Notes: generated by a model from the sequence alone, not told the origin. 64,000 nt of DNA from Candidatus Kuenenia hertensis (GCA_021646465.1 SOET01000017.1:1-64000); one strand, 5' to 3'. Positions 42,659 through 51,113 are shown, numbered from the stretch's first letter. Numbers and translations: made by a program.

Positions 42659-43744
42659 ATGATGACTGAAGTAAAATCAAAGGGCACATGGTTGCACCGT
42701 TTTGCCATACGTTTTTTCACCCTCTTGCTTGCAGTGCTCATATTTTGGGTTTTGGGATTTCTGATTGAGGATATCCGATCCATACGCGGTCCTGATTACG
42801 CTGCCATCGAGAAGAGCCACGTGGACAAAAACCTCATAGCAAAACGCGATACCTTAGAGAAGCAGGTTGCCAATCTCACGCGCCAGATCGTGAATCAGAC
42901 GGAGAAGCAGCGTGTCGTTGGAGACAGTTCACGCAACCTGCAGCAGACCATCAATCAGCTTCTCGAACTCCAGAAACTTGGTATGCAGAAGAACATTGCC
43001 TTTTCCGACACAGAGCAGGCGAATTTTACCACCAGCCTGAATCTGTTCCTGGACAATCAGAAAAAATATCAGGAACTGAGCCAGACCGTGTCGGATATGC
43101 TTGAGAAGAAACAGGGACTTGTTCAGGAGAAGGATCAGACGGAACAACAGATTGACAAGCAGCGCCAACCAGCACGAGATGAATACAACATCCTCAGTCA
43201 GAGACACCGGTTAAAACTGGCGTTTCTTCAGCTTGCGATACTACTGCCCATACTTGTTGTGGCGGCTGGTGTAATCATCAGGAAACGCTCCAGTATCTAT
43301 TTCCCTATTTACCTTGCATTTGGGGCAGCGACCCTGGTTAAGGTCGTTTTGGTGGTTCACGAGTACTTTCCCATCAAGTACTTTAAATACATCCTCATCG
43401 GCGGCCTTTTGCTCGTCGTGGCGCGATTGTTGGTTTATTTCATACGTACAATAGCCTTTCCCAGGAAGCAGTGGTTGGTCAGGCAATACCGGGAGGCATA
43501 CGAGCGTTTTCTTTGTCCGGTTTGTGAATATCCAATACGTATCGGTCCCCGCCGTTTTCTGTTCTGGACACGCAGAACGGTCAACAAGGTAGTTGTTCCA
43601 GGCAATCGAGGCTACCAGGAAGAGCAGTACACATGTCCATCTTGCGGAAGCGGTCTCTTCGAGGAGTGTTCATCGTGCCACAAGGTCAGACATGCGATGC
43701 TTCCGAACTGTTCATACTGCGGGGCAGAGAAGGAGATTAAATGA
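42659..43744 (+). CDS. Coiled-coil membrane protein with C-terminal zinc ribbons
   Basis: A 361-residue protein of unknown family. One N-terminal span (about 17-37) is followed by a long coiled coil of about 130 residues rich in Gln, Glu and Lys with ENQT-type heptads. Three spans follow (about 184-202, 210-228, 238-258). The cytoplasmic C-terminus holds Cys pairs CPVC, CPSCG, CSSC and CSYCG, which make two probable zinc ribbons. GC content looks higher than in its neighbours, hinting at recent acquisition. It starts three bases after the P460-like gene. Confidence 0.72.
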   Translation: MMTEVKSKGTWLHRFAIRFFTLLLAVLIFWVLGFLIEDIRSIRGPDYAAIEKSHVDKNLIAKRDTLEKQVANLTRQIVNQTEKQRVVGDSSRNLQQTINQLLELQKLGMQKNIAFSDTEQANFTTSLNLFLDNQKKYQELSQTVSDMLEKKQGLVQEKDQTEQQIDKQRQPARDEYNILSQRHRLKLAFLQLAILLPILVVAAGVIIRKRSSIYFPIYLAFGAATLVKVVLVVHEYFPIKYFKYILIGGLLLVVARLLVYFIRTIAFPRKQWLVRQYREAYERFLCPVCEYPIRIGPRRFLFWTRRTVNKVVVPGNRGYQEEQYTCPSCGSGLFEECSSCHKVRHAMLPNCSYCGAEKEIK

Positions 43745-43967
43745 CACTCCGGCAAGGTGGTGTACCGGACGGCTTCGCAGAGTTCAATTATAGCCGCTGA
43801 GCTATATCGTTCTGTTGTCAAGAGAATGGTTATACGGAGATTGAAGAATCGCTTCGGGTATAAAAAAATGACAGGTTATTAATAAATCTTTCTGGATGTA
43901 TTGAAAATGAAAATAAAAGTGTAACTATTCAGCATAAATGTTACACGGCTCGTTCCCAAACTCCACA

Positions 43968-44115
43968 GGCTGGGTCAAATGAACCTTCTTGTCTTAAAAG
44001 TGGGGAACAATCTTTATAAATTGCCCGTTTTGTCCCAAGTTTATCGCCTGATTCCCATTAAAGTGGGGCATAAAAACAGCAAAATAGGGTAAAATTGCTC
44101 ATTTGACCCAGTCTG
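43968..44115. mobile_element. Secondary MITE, copy A, inside a palindrome loop
   Basis: About 148-150 bp. The left end CAGGCTGGGTCAAATGA and the inverted right end CAGACTGGGTCAAATGA match except at two positions. It is flanked by TCCA on both sides (43964-43967 and 44116-44119), and outside these lie CGTTCCCAAAC and GTTTGGGAATG, the two halves of a palindrome. Removing the insert and one TCCA restores CCCAAAC-TCCA-GTTTGGG. Confidence 0.85.
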
Positions 44116-44138
44116 TCCAGTTTGGGAATGCATTTGTT

Positions 44139-44166
44139 GTAGAGACGCATTGCTATGCGTCTCTAC
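44139..44166. repeat. GTAGAGAC-family hairpin
   Basis: GTAGAGACGCAT-TGCT-ATGCGTCTCTAC, followed by AAGTCTCGCCTGT as at 15916. It lies between the two secondary MITE copies. Confidence 0.75.
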
Positions 44167-44298
44167 AAGTCTCGCCTGTATATTGACAGATAGGAAATAA
44201 AATTACCGGATTCAAATAGTTTGTAATTTAAATAATTTGTTAAATCAAAACCCTCACGGGAAACAGAGTTTCCATTGCAGTTGCGTTCCCAAACTGGA

Positions 44299-44448
44299 CA
44301 GGATGGGTCAAATGAACCTTCTTGTCTTAAAAGTAGGGAACAATCTTTATAAATTGCCCGTTTTGTCCCAAGTTTATCGCCTGATTCCCATTAAAGTGGG
44401 GCATAAAAACAGCAAAATAGGGTAAAACTGCTCATTTGGCCCAGTCTG
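44299..44448. mobile_element. Secondary MITE, copy B, inside a palindrome loop
   Basis: A 150-bp insertion more than 90% identical by eye to copy A. Left end CAGGATGGGTCAAATGA, inverted right end CAGACTGGGCCAAATGA. Flanked by TGGA at 44295-44298 and 44449-44452. Removing it and one TGGA gives exactly the empty palindrome seen at 76-101, so the empty and filled sites are both in this window. No coding capacity. Confidence 0.9.
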
Positions 44449-44781
44449 TGGAGTTTGGGAACGAGTTGCGCTCTGCGCCCCAAGTAGTTTGATAAATTAC
44501 GCTGAATAGTTACATAAAAGTAATAATAGAAAATAATGAAGATGGTTCTTTTGTAGTACGCTGTTTACAATTAAGAAGTTATTGAAATCCGGGAAAAACG
44601 GGGGGATGCTGCATTTGCTAGAATATTCAAAAAAACTTCTCTGATATGATGGGGTGTAAAATCATGGATGCTTCCATATAGGAGGGTGTTACAGAAACGG
44701 AAACCCGGTAAAACGATTAAAAATAATTTGTTATTGAATAATGAAGGTGACCCGCTGATTTTGACCAAATAAGGATGAATA

Positions 44782-45261
44782 ATGACAAAAAATGGTAAGA
44801 AGCGTGTGTTTGGTGACAAAATAAGTTTTAAATCCCTTTCTTGTGCCCCTGTGAATGAACTTGGAGTAGTCTATCTTTTTGGTGTACTTCACGACACATT
44901 TGATTTTAGGATAGAATCAATCCAATCTGGTTTTCCTGATTGTATTGCCAGACGAAGAGTTGGTACAAATCGTTGGGAAGAAGTACGTATTGAGTTTGAA
45001 TATGATAGTAAATCATTTTTAGCTCACAGGCACGATCCGGATGGAGTTGACCTTATTGTTTGCTGGACGCATAACTGGAAGGAGTGTCCCAAGCGGATTG
45101 AAGTAATCGAATTATCTTCCATACTTGGAACAGCGGAGCAGATCGACAGCGCAATTAAAAGAAAACGTCAATTAACGGCATGGCAGAAATTCTGTCAGGA
45201 AAAACGACTTGAAGGTTTGGCCTTTGATGAAATTGCCAAATTATGGAGAGGAAAAAGTTGA
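44782..45261 (+). CDS. Predicted PD-(D/E)XK-like nuclease-fold protein
   Basis: A 159-residue protein. The region FPDCIARRRVG...EEVRIEFEYDSKSFLAH places an Asp (in FPDC) about 20 residues ahead of an E-x-E strand, as in PD-(D/E)XK-type folds, and is followed by HDPDGVDLIVCWTHNW. I recall similar HDPDGxDLIVCWxHxW proteins as uncharacterised in many bacteria and archaea. The canonical Lys of the motif is not obvious, so activity is uncertain. A small protein encoded just downstream may be its partner. It stands after a large block of mobile repeats, suggesting a mobile origin. Confidence 0.6.
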   Translation: MTKNGKKRVFGDKISFKSLSCAPVNELGVVYLFGVLHDTFDFRIESIQSGFPDCIARRRVGTNRWEEVRIEFEYDSKSFLAHRHDPDGVDLIVCWTHNWKECPKRIEVIELSSILGTAEQIDSAIKRKRQLTAWQKFCQEKRLEGLAFDEIAKLWRGKS

Positions 45262-45332
45262 AGAAATTAATGCAGGGCAAGGAATTAGAACACCAAGAAT
45301 CTGTACCTCGGAAGAACTTATGGAGGGATGAT

Positions 45333-45581
45333 ATGGAACAAGAACCTATCCTGAAAGAAATTCGCAGAATCAGACTTGAAATAGAGTCGGAATGTCAGAA
45401 CGATCCTCAGAAATACTACGAACATATTCAACAGATACAGAAACAATACAGCAGTCGCTTGGTTCGGTTTAAACCTAAGCCAGCTTTAAAGTTGGCAAAA
45501 GCAGATAAAGAAGTCTGGCCTGTTGTTGCAACGGATGATTATCAAACCTTCATATTTCAATTATTGATTGTTAAAGAATAG
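45333..45581 (+). CDS. Small charged protein, possible antitoxin-like partner
   Basis: An 82-residue protein from the ATG at 45333, five bases after GGAGGG; an upstream start at 45243 would overlap the previous gene. It opens MEQEPILKEIRRIRLEIESE followed by PQKYYEHIQQIQKQYSSRL, a helical pattern common in small proteins next to nucleases or toxins. The last 20 residues seem unrelated to this pattern. Antitoxin function is speculation from position. Confidence 0.5.
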   Translation: MEQEPILKEIRRIRLEIESECQNDPQKYYEHIQQIQKQYSSRLVRFKPKPALKLAKADKEVWPVVATDDYQTFIFQLLIVKE

Positions 45582-45641
45582 AATATTGAATTTATATATT
45601 TACCTAACAAAATATTTGTACAAACACATGAGGAATTATAA

Positions 45642-47366
45642 GTGAAAAATCACGAAGTAGCTTTACTCTTCGGAAAGATTGCCGACGTATTGGAACTCAA
45701 GGGGGAAAATACCTTTCGTATCAACTCGTATCGCAAGGCGGCAAGGGTAATTGAAGATTTAACGGAAGATATCGAAGCCCTTGCAAAAGAGGATAAATTA
45801 ACTACTATTCCCGGCATAGGAAAAGGCACGGCTGATAAAGTTGTTGAATACATTACTACGGGGAAAATGTCAAAGTATGAGGAGGTTACAAAAGGGGTAT
45901 CTGAAGAAACGGTAGAACTCATGCAGATACCGGGTTTGGGACCAAAAACGGTTGCAATGCTCCACAAGGAATTGGGTATTGTGAATTTGAATGACATAGA
46001 AAATGCGATTCAGGAAGGGAAACTAAAAGGCCTGTACGGGATCGGGGAAAAAAAGATTGAAAATATCATAAAAGGCATCGGGTTATACAAAACAAGTCAG
46101 CAGCGCATTTCGATCGGAGTGGCATATCCTGTGGTAGTGAGAATTCTTGAACGATTGAAAAAAAATCCAAAGATTAAAGAGATACAGGCAGCCGGCTCTT
46201 TGCGAAGGATGAAGGAAACTGTAGGGGATATCGACATTCTTGCCGCAGGAAAAGACGGCGCCGATATTATAAAATCCTTTGTCAGTATACCGGGCGTTAC
46301 ACAGGTATTGGCGTCGGGCAGTACAAAGGGGAGCGTCAGGCTGGAAGAGGGGGTGCAGGTGGATTTACGTGTGGTCGATGAGGATGAATACGGAGCGGCG
46401 TTACAGTATTTTACCGGATCGAAGGAGCACAATGTTCATCTGCGTGAACTGGCAAAAAAGAAGGGTTTGAAAATCAGCGAGTATGGCATTTTTGAAGGTG
46501 ATAAAAAGATAGGTGGAAAAAATGAGTCGGATATTTACAAACAACTGGGAATGGACTGGATTCCTCCGGAATTGCGCGAAAACAGGGGAGAAATTGAAGC
46601 CGCTATTATTAAAAAACTGCCAAAATTGATTGAGTATTCTGACATAAAAGGAGATCTTCATAATCATTCCAGTTGGAGTGATGGTAACTCTACCTTTGAA
46701 GAAATAGCGGAACATGCGGTAAGGAGAGGATATAAGTACCTGGCAATTTCTGACCATTCCAAGTCTCTCCATGTGGCAAACGGATTAACCGATGACCGGC
46801 TGCTTAAGGAAATTGAAGAAATTGATAAACTTAATATAAAACTAAAAGGGCTTACATTACTGAAAGCTTCTGAGGTGGATATCAAAACGGATGGTTCTCT
46901 GGATTTTTCGGATAAGATGCTGCAAAAACTGGATGTAGTGATAGCTTCTATACATAGTGGTTTCAAGCAGGATAAAAAGAAAATGACGCAAAGAATGATT
47001 ACTGCAATACGTAACCCCTATGTCAACATTATTGCACATCCAACGGGACGCCTTATCAGCAAACGCGTTGGTTATGATGTAGATATCGAAAAGGTAATGG
47101 AGGCATGCGCGGAAACCGGCACTGCCCTGGAGATTAATTGTTATTACGACCGGCTTGACCTGAATGACGTATATTGCAAAAAGGCAAAGGAGATGGGGGT
47201 GAAAATTGCTATTTGCACCGACTCTCATCACGTTGATCAGATGTGGATGATGGAACTGGGAGTGGGAATTGCCCGGAGAGGTTGGCTCGAACCGCAGGAT
47301 GTAATAAACACGTATTCGTTGGATAAATTAAAGACTTTTTGCAGAAAGAAACGACAGGGCGGTTAA
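45642..47366 (+). CDS. polX: DNA polymerase/3'-5' exonuclease PolX
   Basis: A 574-residue repair polymerase that starts at GTG 45642 behind GAGGA. Domains in order: helix-hairpin-helix (IPGIGKGTADKV; IPGLGPKTV; LYGIGEKKI), the X-family nucleotidyltransferase with GSLRRMKETVGDIDIL (metal-binding Asp pair) and VQVDLRVVD, and a C-terminal PHP phosphoesterase from about residue 335 (DLHNHSSWSDG, ISDHS, HPTGR, CTDSHH). This full bacterial layout fills short gaps and proofreads with the PHP domain. Confidence 0.95.
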   Translation: MKNHEVALLFGKIADVLELKGENTFRINSYRKAARVIEDLTEDIEALAKEDKLTTIPGIGKGTADKVVEYITTGKMSKYEEVTKGVSEETVELMQIPGLGPKTVAMLHKELGIVNLNDIENAIQEGKLKGLYGIGEKKIENIIKGIGLYKTSQQRISIGVAYPVVVRILERLKKNPKIKEIQAAGSLRRMKETVGDIDILAAGKDGADIIKSFVSIPGVTQVLASGSTKGSVRLEEGVQVDLRVVDEDEYGAALQYFTGSKEHNVHLRELAKKKGLKISEYGIFEGDKKIGGKNESDIYKQLGMDWIPPELRENRGEIEAAIIKKLPKLIEYSDIKGDLHNHSSWSDGNSTFEEIAEHAVRRGYKYLAISDHSKSLHVANGLTDDRLLKEIEEIDKLNIKLKGLTLLKASEVDIKTDGSLDFSDKMLQKLDVVIASIHSGFKQDKKKMTQRMITAIRNPYVNIIAHPTGRLISKRVGYDVDIEKVMEACAETGTALEINCYYDRLDLNDVYCKKAKEMGVKIAICTDSHHVDQMWMMELGVGIARRGWLEPQDVINTYSLDKLKTFCRKKRQGG

Positions 47367-47371
47367 TATCA

Positions 47372-47457
47372 TGTAATACACACCCCGTCAGCTTACGCCG
47401 CCACCCCTCTTTTTAGAGGGGATTTAGGGGTGCGTTATGAATTACGCTGAATAGTTG
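47372..47457. repeat. 5'-truncated copy of the GCTGAATAG element
   Basis: ACACCCCGTCAGCT, CCCCTCT...AGAGGGG and GGGGTGCGTTATGAATTACG, ending GCTGAATAGTTGC, correspond to the element at 53002-53134. The left terminus is missing; the copy begins just after the polX stop codon. Confidence 0.75.
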
Positions 47458-47493
47458 CGTATAACGAGATATAAGAAACGGGATGATACAAAT

Positions 47494-48522
47494 ATGAAGG
47501 CAATGGTATTAGACAAAATATGCAATTTGACGAAGAACAGGAGACCGTTGACATTAAAGGAGTTATCCATTCCGGTTCCCGGGGAAAATGAAGTATTGGT
47601 TAAAATCACTGCCTGCGGGGTATGTCATACCGAACTGGATGAGATTGAGGGAAGAACACCTCCTCCGAGTTTACCGGTTATTCCAGGCCACCAGGTTGTC
47701 GGGAGAGTTGAAGAAGTTGGCAAACGAGTAAATAAGATAAAAATTGGAGATCGCGTAGGAATTGCCTGGATTTATTCTTCGTGCGGCGAGTGTTCATTTT
47801 GTCTGAATGGTATGGAAAATTTATGTGACCATTTCATGGCAACGGGACGGGACGCCAACGGAGGGTATGCGGAATATCTTACCGTACATGAGGATTTTAC
47901 CTATAAAATTCCCGGGGTGTTTACTGACGTGGAAACTGCCCCTCTCTTATGCGCCGGAGCAATAGGTTACCGGTCTCTGAAACTGGCAAATACAAGCGAC
48001 GGAAAAAACATCGGGCTTACGGGATTTGGCGCGTCGGCGCATATAGTCCTGAAAATGATAAGGCATACTTTCCCGAATGCAAAGGTATTTGTATTTGCAA
48101 GGAGCGAAAAAGAGAGATCCTTCGCAAAAGAACTTGGGGCTGTATGGACCGGTGATACGGAGCACATGGTGCCGGAGAAACTTCATTGCGTAATCGATAC
48201 CACGCCCGTGTGGAAACCTGTTGTTGAGGCATTGAAGAATTTAGAAAGCGGTGGAAGACTGGTGATAAATGCAATCCGCAAGGAAAATTCAGATAAGGTA
48301 AGTTTGCAGCAGTTAGAATATCATTCCCACCTATGGATGGAAAAAGAAATAAAAAGTGTTGCCAATATCACCAGAAGTGATGTTGAGGAATTCCTGCAAT
48401 TGGCTGCTCAAATTCCTCTTAAACCTGAGTTCCAGGAATTTTCGCTGGAAGAAGCAAACGAAGCCTTAATGGAACTTAAAGAAAGGAAGATTCGCGGTTC
48501 GAAGGTCTTACGATTAGACTAA
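47494..48522 (+). CDS. Zinc-dependent alcohol dehydrogenase family protein
   Basis: A 342-residue MDR oxidoreductase from the ATG 47494; an upstream in-frame start overlaps a repeat. Catalytic zinc ligands Cys (ACGVCHTELDEIEG) and GHQVVGRVEEVG, structural zinc Cys set CGECSFCLNGMENLC. The nucleotide-binding region reads IGLTGFGASAHIVLKM. The HTEL-containing N-terminus and AGAIGYRSLK resemble bacterial AdhA/zinc-binding alcohol dehydrogenases. NAD(P)H-linked aldehyde or alcohol conversion; exact substrate unknown. Confidence 0.9.
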   Translation: MKAMVLDKICNLTKNRRPLTLKELSIPVPGENEVLVKITACGVCHTELDEIEGRTPPPSLPVIPGHQVVGRVEEVGKRVNKIKIGDRVGIAWIYSSCGECSFCLNGMENLCDHFMATGRDANGGYAEYLTVHEDFTYKIPGVFTDVETAPLLCAGAIGYRSLKLANTSDGKNIGLTGFGASAHIVLKMIRHTFPNAKVFVFARSEKERSFAKELGAVWTGDTEHMVPEKLHCVIDTTPVWKPVVEALKNLESGGRLVINAIRKENSDKVSLQQLEYHSHLWMEKEIKSVANITRSDVEEFLQLAAQIPLKPEFQEFSLEEANEALMELKERKIRGSKVLRLD

Positions 48523-48554
48523 TCTTCCTGTATTTAATTCGTTCGGTAATTGTA

Positions 48555-48869
48555 TTAATAATTTAATTCTGACTGAGCAGAGTTAATTTTATTTCCTGCA
48601 GCGTTGTCAACGACCTTCCTTTTAAATATTAAGTATTTAAATCTTTGTTCCTGATAAATCAACACAATCTCCCATCCTTCCTCTCCCTGAGCATTAAGTG
48701 TATCTTCAGGTATTCCAATGGAAGTGATACGCACGACCTTGTATTCATATTTGTCTCCTGCATATTTTTCACTGGCAAAGCAATTATTCTCTCTGTGCAG
48801 AGGAAGAGAAAGCGAAAATACAAACGTAACTGCCAGCAATAACGGTAACGTGTATTTATAAATATTCAT
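48555..48869 (-). CDS. Exported DUF4177-like small protein
   Basis: A 104-residue protein with GAAAGGAAC ahead of the start and a signal peptide (hydrophobic core LLLAVTFVFSLSL, cleavage near CFASEKY). The mature part, YEYKVVRITSIG followed by LNAQGEEGWEIV and YLIFKRKV, matches the short beta-alpha-beta DUF4177 pattern. Function unknown. It is on the minus strand downstream of msrB, 20 bases apart, so the two likely form one operon. Confidence 0.75.
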   Translation of the reverse strand: MNIYKYTLPLLLAVTFVFSLSLPLHRENNCFASEKYAGDKYEYKVVRITSIGIPEDTLNAQGEEGWEIVLIYQEQRFKYLIFKRKVVDNAAGNKINSAQSELNY

Positions 48870-48889
48870 GGTTTCAGTTCCTTTCTGTA

Positions 48890-49441
48890 TTAATGGTCAT
48901 TCTTTTTTATGAAATTCAGTGAAGCCGAGTTAATACAATATCGTTGTCCGGTTGGGGGTGGGCCGTCGTTAAATAAATGTCCAAGGTGTGCCCCGCATTT
49001 TTTACAAATGATCTCAGTCCTTATCATGCCATGGCTGGTATCTTCCAAAGCAATAATGTTATCATTCGTTAATACATCATTAAAACTTGGCCATCCGGTG
49101 CCGGAATCAAATTTTGTAATTGAATCGAAGAGTTCATTGCCGCAACATACACATGCGTATGTTCCTGATTCTTTATTATTCCAGTATTTACCGGAAAAAG
49201 GGGGTTCTGTTCCTTTCTCCCGTGCAACATGGTATTGTTGCAGTGTAAGTTGTTGTTTCCATTCGGAGTCAGATTTAACAATTTCAAATTTCACATCATC
49301 ACTTTCTTTCATATTGTGGGAATAAATTGTATTCGGATGTCTGTTTTCGTTACACCCGAAGATACCCCCTGATAATAACAGAAAGATATATATAAAGCAT
49401 TGTGTGCTTAGTTTTGGTTGTTTAAAAAATGATAATAGCAT
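48890..49441 (-). CDS. msrB: Exported peptide-methionine (R)-S-oxide reductase
   Basis: A 183-residue protein. An N-terminal hydrophobic segment ending SGGIFGC is a probable lipoprotein or signal sequence, so it acts in the envelope. The MsrB domain has CVCCGNELFDS and CKKCGAHLGHLF (four zinc-binding Cys), FDSGTGWPSF, and the catalytic Cys in RYCINSASLNF. It repairs methionine R-sulfoxide in exported proteins, useful among the many secreted cytochromes here. The domain is complete and of usual length. Confidence 0.92.
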   Translation of the reverse strand: MLLSFFKQPKLSTQCFIYIFLLLSGGIFGCNENRHPNTIYSHNMKESDDVKFEIVKSDSEWKQQLTLQQYHVAREKGTEPPFSGKYWNNKESGTYACVCCGNELFDSITKFDSGTGWPSFNDVLTNDNIIALEDTSHGMIRTEIICKKCGAHLGHLFNDGPPPTGQRYCINSASLNFIKKNDH

Positions 49442-49701
49442 TTTGTTTTTTTACGTCAATAGAATTATATATGGTGTTCAATATCTGGCAGTTTTAACTA
49501 CCGGGTTTAATGTATCAATGATAAAATTAATATTTGAATGGAAAATGCATTCCGTATAGGATGTATATGCGAATCGTAAATAGAAAGTGCCCAGGATTCT
49601 GAAATTTCGCTAACAGATAAACACTTGACAAATTGTTTTTGGAAATTGAGAATAATTATATAATTATTAAACAAAAAATTTAAACATAAAGTAGTCTTGC
49701 C

Positions 49702-50415
49702 ATGAAGAATAATTCCATAAAAGAAAATAATCATTCCGCCGGAAAAAAATCAACCCGATGGGGATGCCTCCGGATATTCAGCATAATGGCCATATTGGTA
49801 TTCATCACTGCATTACTGGCTGCATGGTGGATTAAACACAATATATATGCAAGTATGTTCAAACCAATTTTGCTGACCGAAAAGGAAAAACGGATATTTG
49901 ATAAAAAGCTTGATCTTCTGGAATTGTCTGCACAGAGAGAAGGAAAGCGAACACACCGAAAACCTCCCACCGTTATGAAGGAAAAACGTCTCATGCCTGA
50001 ACCTTATACGGAGGAAGGCGCATCGCGGGAAATCAGCATTACGGAAAAAGAATTAAACAGCCTGATCTCAAAAGACGTGGAAGCGGCGAAACGTGTTGCC
50101 ATTGACCTTTCTGAAGACCTCGTCAGCATTGCACTATTAATTCCTGTAGACGAAGAAATTCCTATCCTGGGTGGCAAAACAATACGATTGAACTGTGGAG
50201 TTACATTACGTTACGAGATGGAAAAGCCTGTTGTGACTATCCGTGGGGTAAGTATTGGTGGAGTACCACTGCCAAGCGCCTGGTGGGGGAACATAAAAAA
50301 CACTGATTTAGTGCAGAAATTCGGAGAAGAAGGGGGCTTTTGGGATATCTTCTCAAAAGGAGTTGAAAATATCAAAGTCAGGAGCGGTCATCTGTGGATT
50401 AAGCTAAAAGAATAA
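49702..50415 (+). CDS. Membrane-anchored protein of unknown function
   Basis: A 237-residue protein. A basic N-terminus (KSTRWGCLR) precedes one hydrophobic span (about 25-44), and the rest is likely periplasmic. A Lys/Glu-rich linker leads to ISITEKELNSLISKD, followed by beta-strands (VSIALLIPVDEEIPILGGKTIRLN, PVVTIRGVSIGG). This pattern recalls inner-membrane-anchored lipid-transfer-like (YpmS/LolA-type) folds, but the resemblance is weak. Monocistronic, with an AT-rich upstream region. Confidence 0.6.
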   Translation: MKNNSIKENNHSAGKKSTRWGCLRIFSIMAILVFITALLAAWWIKHNIYASMFKPILLTEKEKRIFDKKLDLLELSAQREGKRTHRKPPTVMKEKRLMPEPYTEEGASREISITEKELNSLISKDVEAAKRVAIDLSEDLVSIALLIPVDEEIPILGGKTIRLNCGVTLRYEMEKPVVTIRGVSIGGVPLPSAWWGNIKNTDLVQKFGEEGGFWDIFSKGVENIKVRSGHLWIKLKE

Positions 50416-50471
50416 TAATACCGGAAAAAAGTGATGCAACTTGTCATTCGCTACTGCATGATTCCATATAA

Positions 50472-50508
50472 TATAGTCAAATAAATCATAACAATTTGTT
50501 TGACTATA
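50472..50508. repeat. TATAGTCAAA palindrome
   Basis: TATAGTCAAATAAAT and, inverted at the right, TATAGTCAAACAAAT over a 7-base loop. The left half also occurs at about 22808-22821, upstream of the CooC-like gene. Possibly an operator-like dyad or a repeat; its place just ahead of the PAS-like gene favours a closer look. Confidence 0.5.
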
Positions 50509-50540
50509 CCGTGTATTTTTTTATGTAATGAAATGCCAAC

Positions 50541-51113
50541 ATGAAGAACAAAGAATCACTACTGGCAATGGCTACGGTGAAATACACTATCGGTTATGAC
50601 GATCGATTTGTTTATGTATCACCCAGTTGGTCTGTTTTTGCAAAAGAAAATGGCGCGCCTCAATTAGCAGACAATGCTGTTATTGGAAGGTTGATTTTTG
50701 ATTTTTTGACAGGGATTGATTGCAAAGAATTGTATCGAATGATTTTTAAACATTGCAGGGAAAGCAACAGGAAACTGATATTTCCCTTCCGATGTGATTC
50801 GCCAAATATAAAGCGTTTCATGGAATTGCACATTATTAGCGATTCTCAAGGTAAATTACATTTTGAGGCACAATTGCTGAAAGTGACACCAAGGAAATAC
50901 AATGTATTGCTTGCTAAGTGCACCCATCGATCTGACCGTATGATAAAGATTTGCAGCTGGTGCAAGTTAGTTGAAATATCAAAAGATCATTGGGTGGATA
51001 TAGACACTGCTCTTGAACAGCACGGTTTGTTTAATGAGTCAGACATCCCAAAACTGACACATGGTATTTGCCCTAATTGCTATGTATCATTTGCATCACG
51101 TTACAAAAAATGA
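50541..51113 (+). CDS. Stand-alone PAS-like sensory protein with Cys pairs
   Basis: A 190-residue protein. Residues 10-125 match a PAS-like pattern (IGYDDRFVYVSPSWSVFAKENG, LIFDFLTGI, LYRMIFKHCRESNRKLIFPFRCDSP). The C-terminal part has CSWCKLVEI, a conserved W, and LTHGICPNCY, which I recognise as a C-terminal Cys-pair element following PAS domains in bacterial one-component sensors. The four Cys could bind zinc or sense redox state. No kinase is attached. Function inferred. Confidence 0.7.
   Translation: MKNKESLLAMATVKYTIGYDDRFVYVSPSWSVFAKENGAPQLADNAVIGRLIFDFLTGIDCKELYRMIFKHCRESNRKLIFPFRCDSPNIKRFMELHIISDSQGKLHFEAQLLKVTPRKYNVLLAKCTHRSDRMIKICSWCKLVEISKDHWVDIDTALEQHGLFNESDIPKLTHGICPNCYVSFASRYKK

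Larger units (their letters stand above)
43921..44513. mobile_element. Composite MITE-like element with terminal inverted repeats and 8-bp flanks
   Basis: The left end is GTGTAACTATTCAGC and the right end GCTGAATAGTTAC, inverted repeats of 13 bases. ATAAAAGT occurs at 43913-43920 and again at 44514-44521, directly outside, an 8-bp direct repeat fitting a target-site duplication; the left end has two extra bases (GT). The right third is almost the same as the first 152 bases of the window. The element has no coding capacity and carries two insertions of another family at 43968 and 44299. Confidence 0.75.
43745..44781. other. One-kilobase gene-free region of nested repeats
   Basis: It holds the composite element at 43921-44513 with two secondary insertions and a GTAGAGAC-type hairpin, described separately. 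Between 43745 and 43910 a tRNA-like D-arm sequence occurs on the minus strand but no cloverleaf closes. Between 44522 and 44781 I see nothing beyond AT-rich sequence. Open frames here are repeat-derived. Confidence 0.7.

Noticed and set aside
43745-43830. tRNA-like sequence on the minus strand (TAGCTCAGCGGCTA)
   Set aside because: A D-arm-like segment is present, but no acceptor stem, anticodon arm or T-arm with GTTCGAATC can be formed.
44237-44425. 62-codon open frame
   Set aside because: It lies wholly inside the composite repeat and the 150-bp element; it has no ribosome-binding site.
49625-49664. TTGACA...TATAAT promoter ahead of the gene at 49702
   Set aside because: The spacing between the two boxes is 28 bases, too long for a housekeeping sigma-factor promoter.
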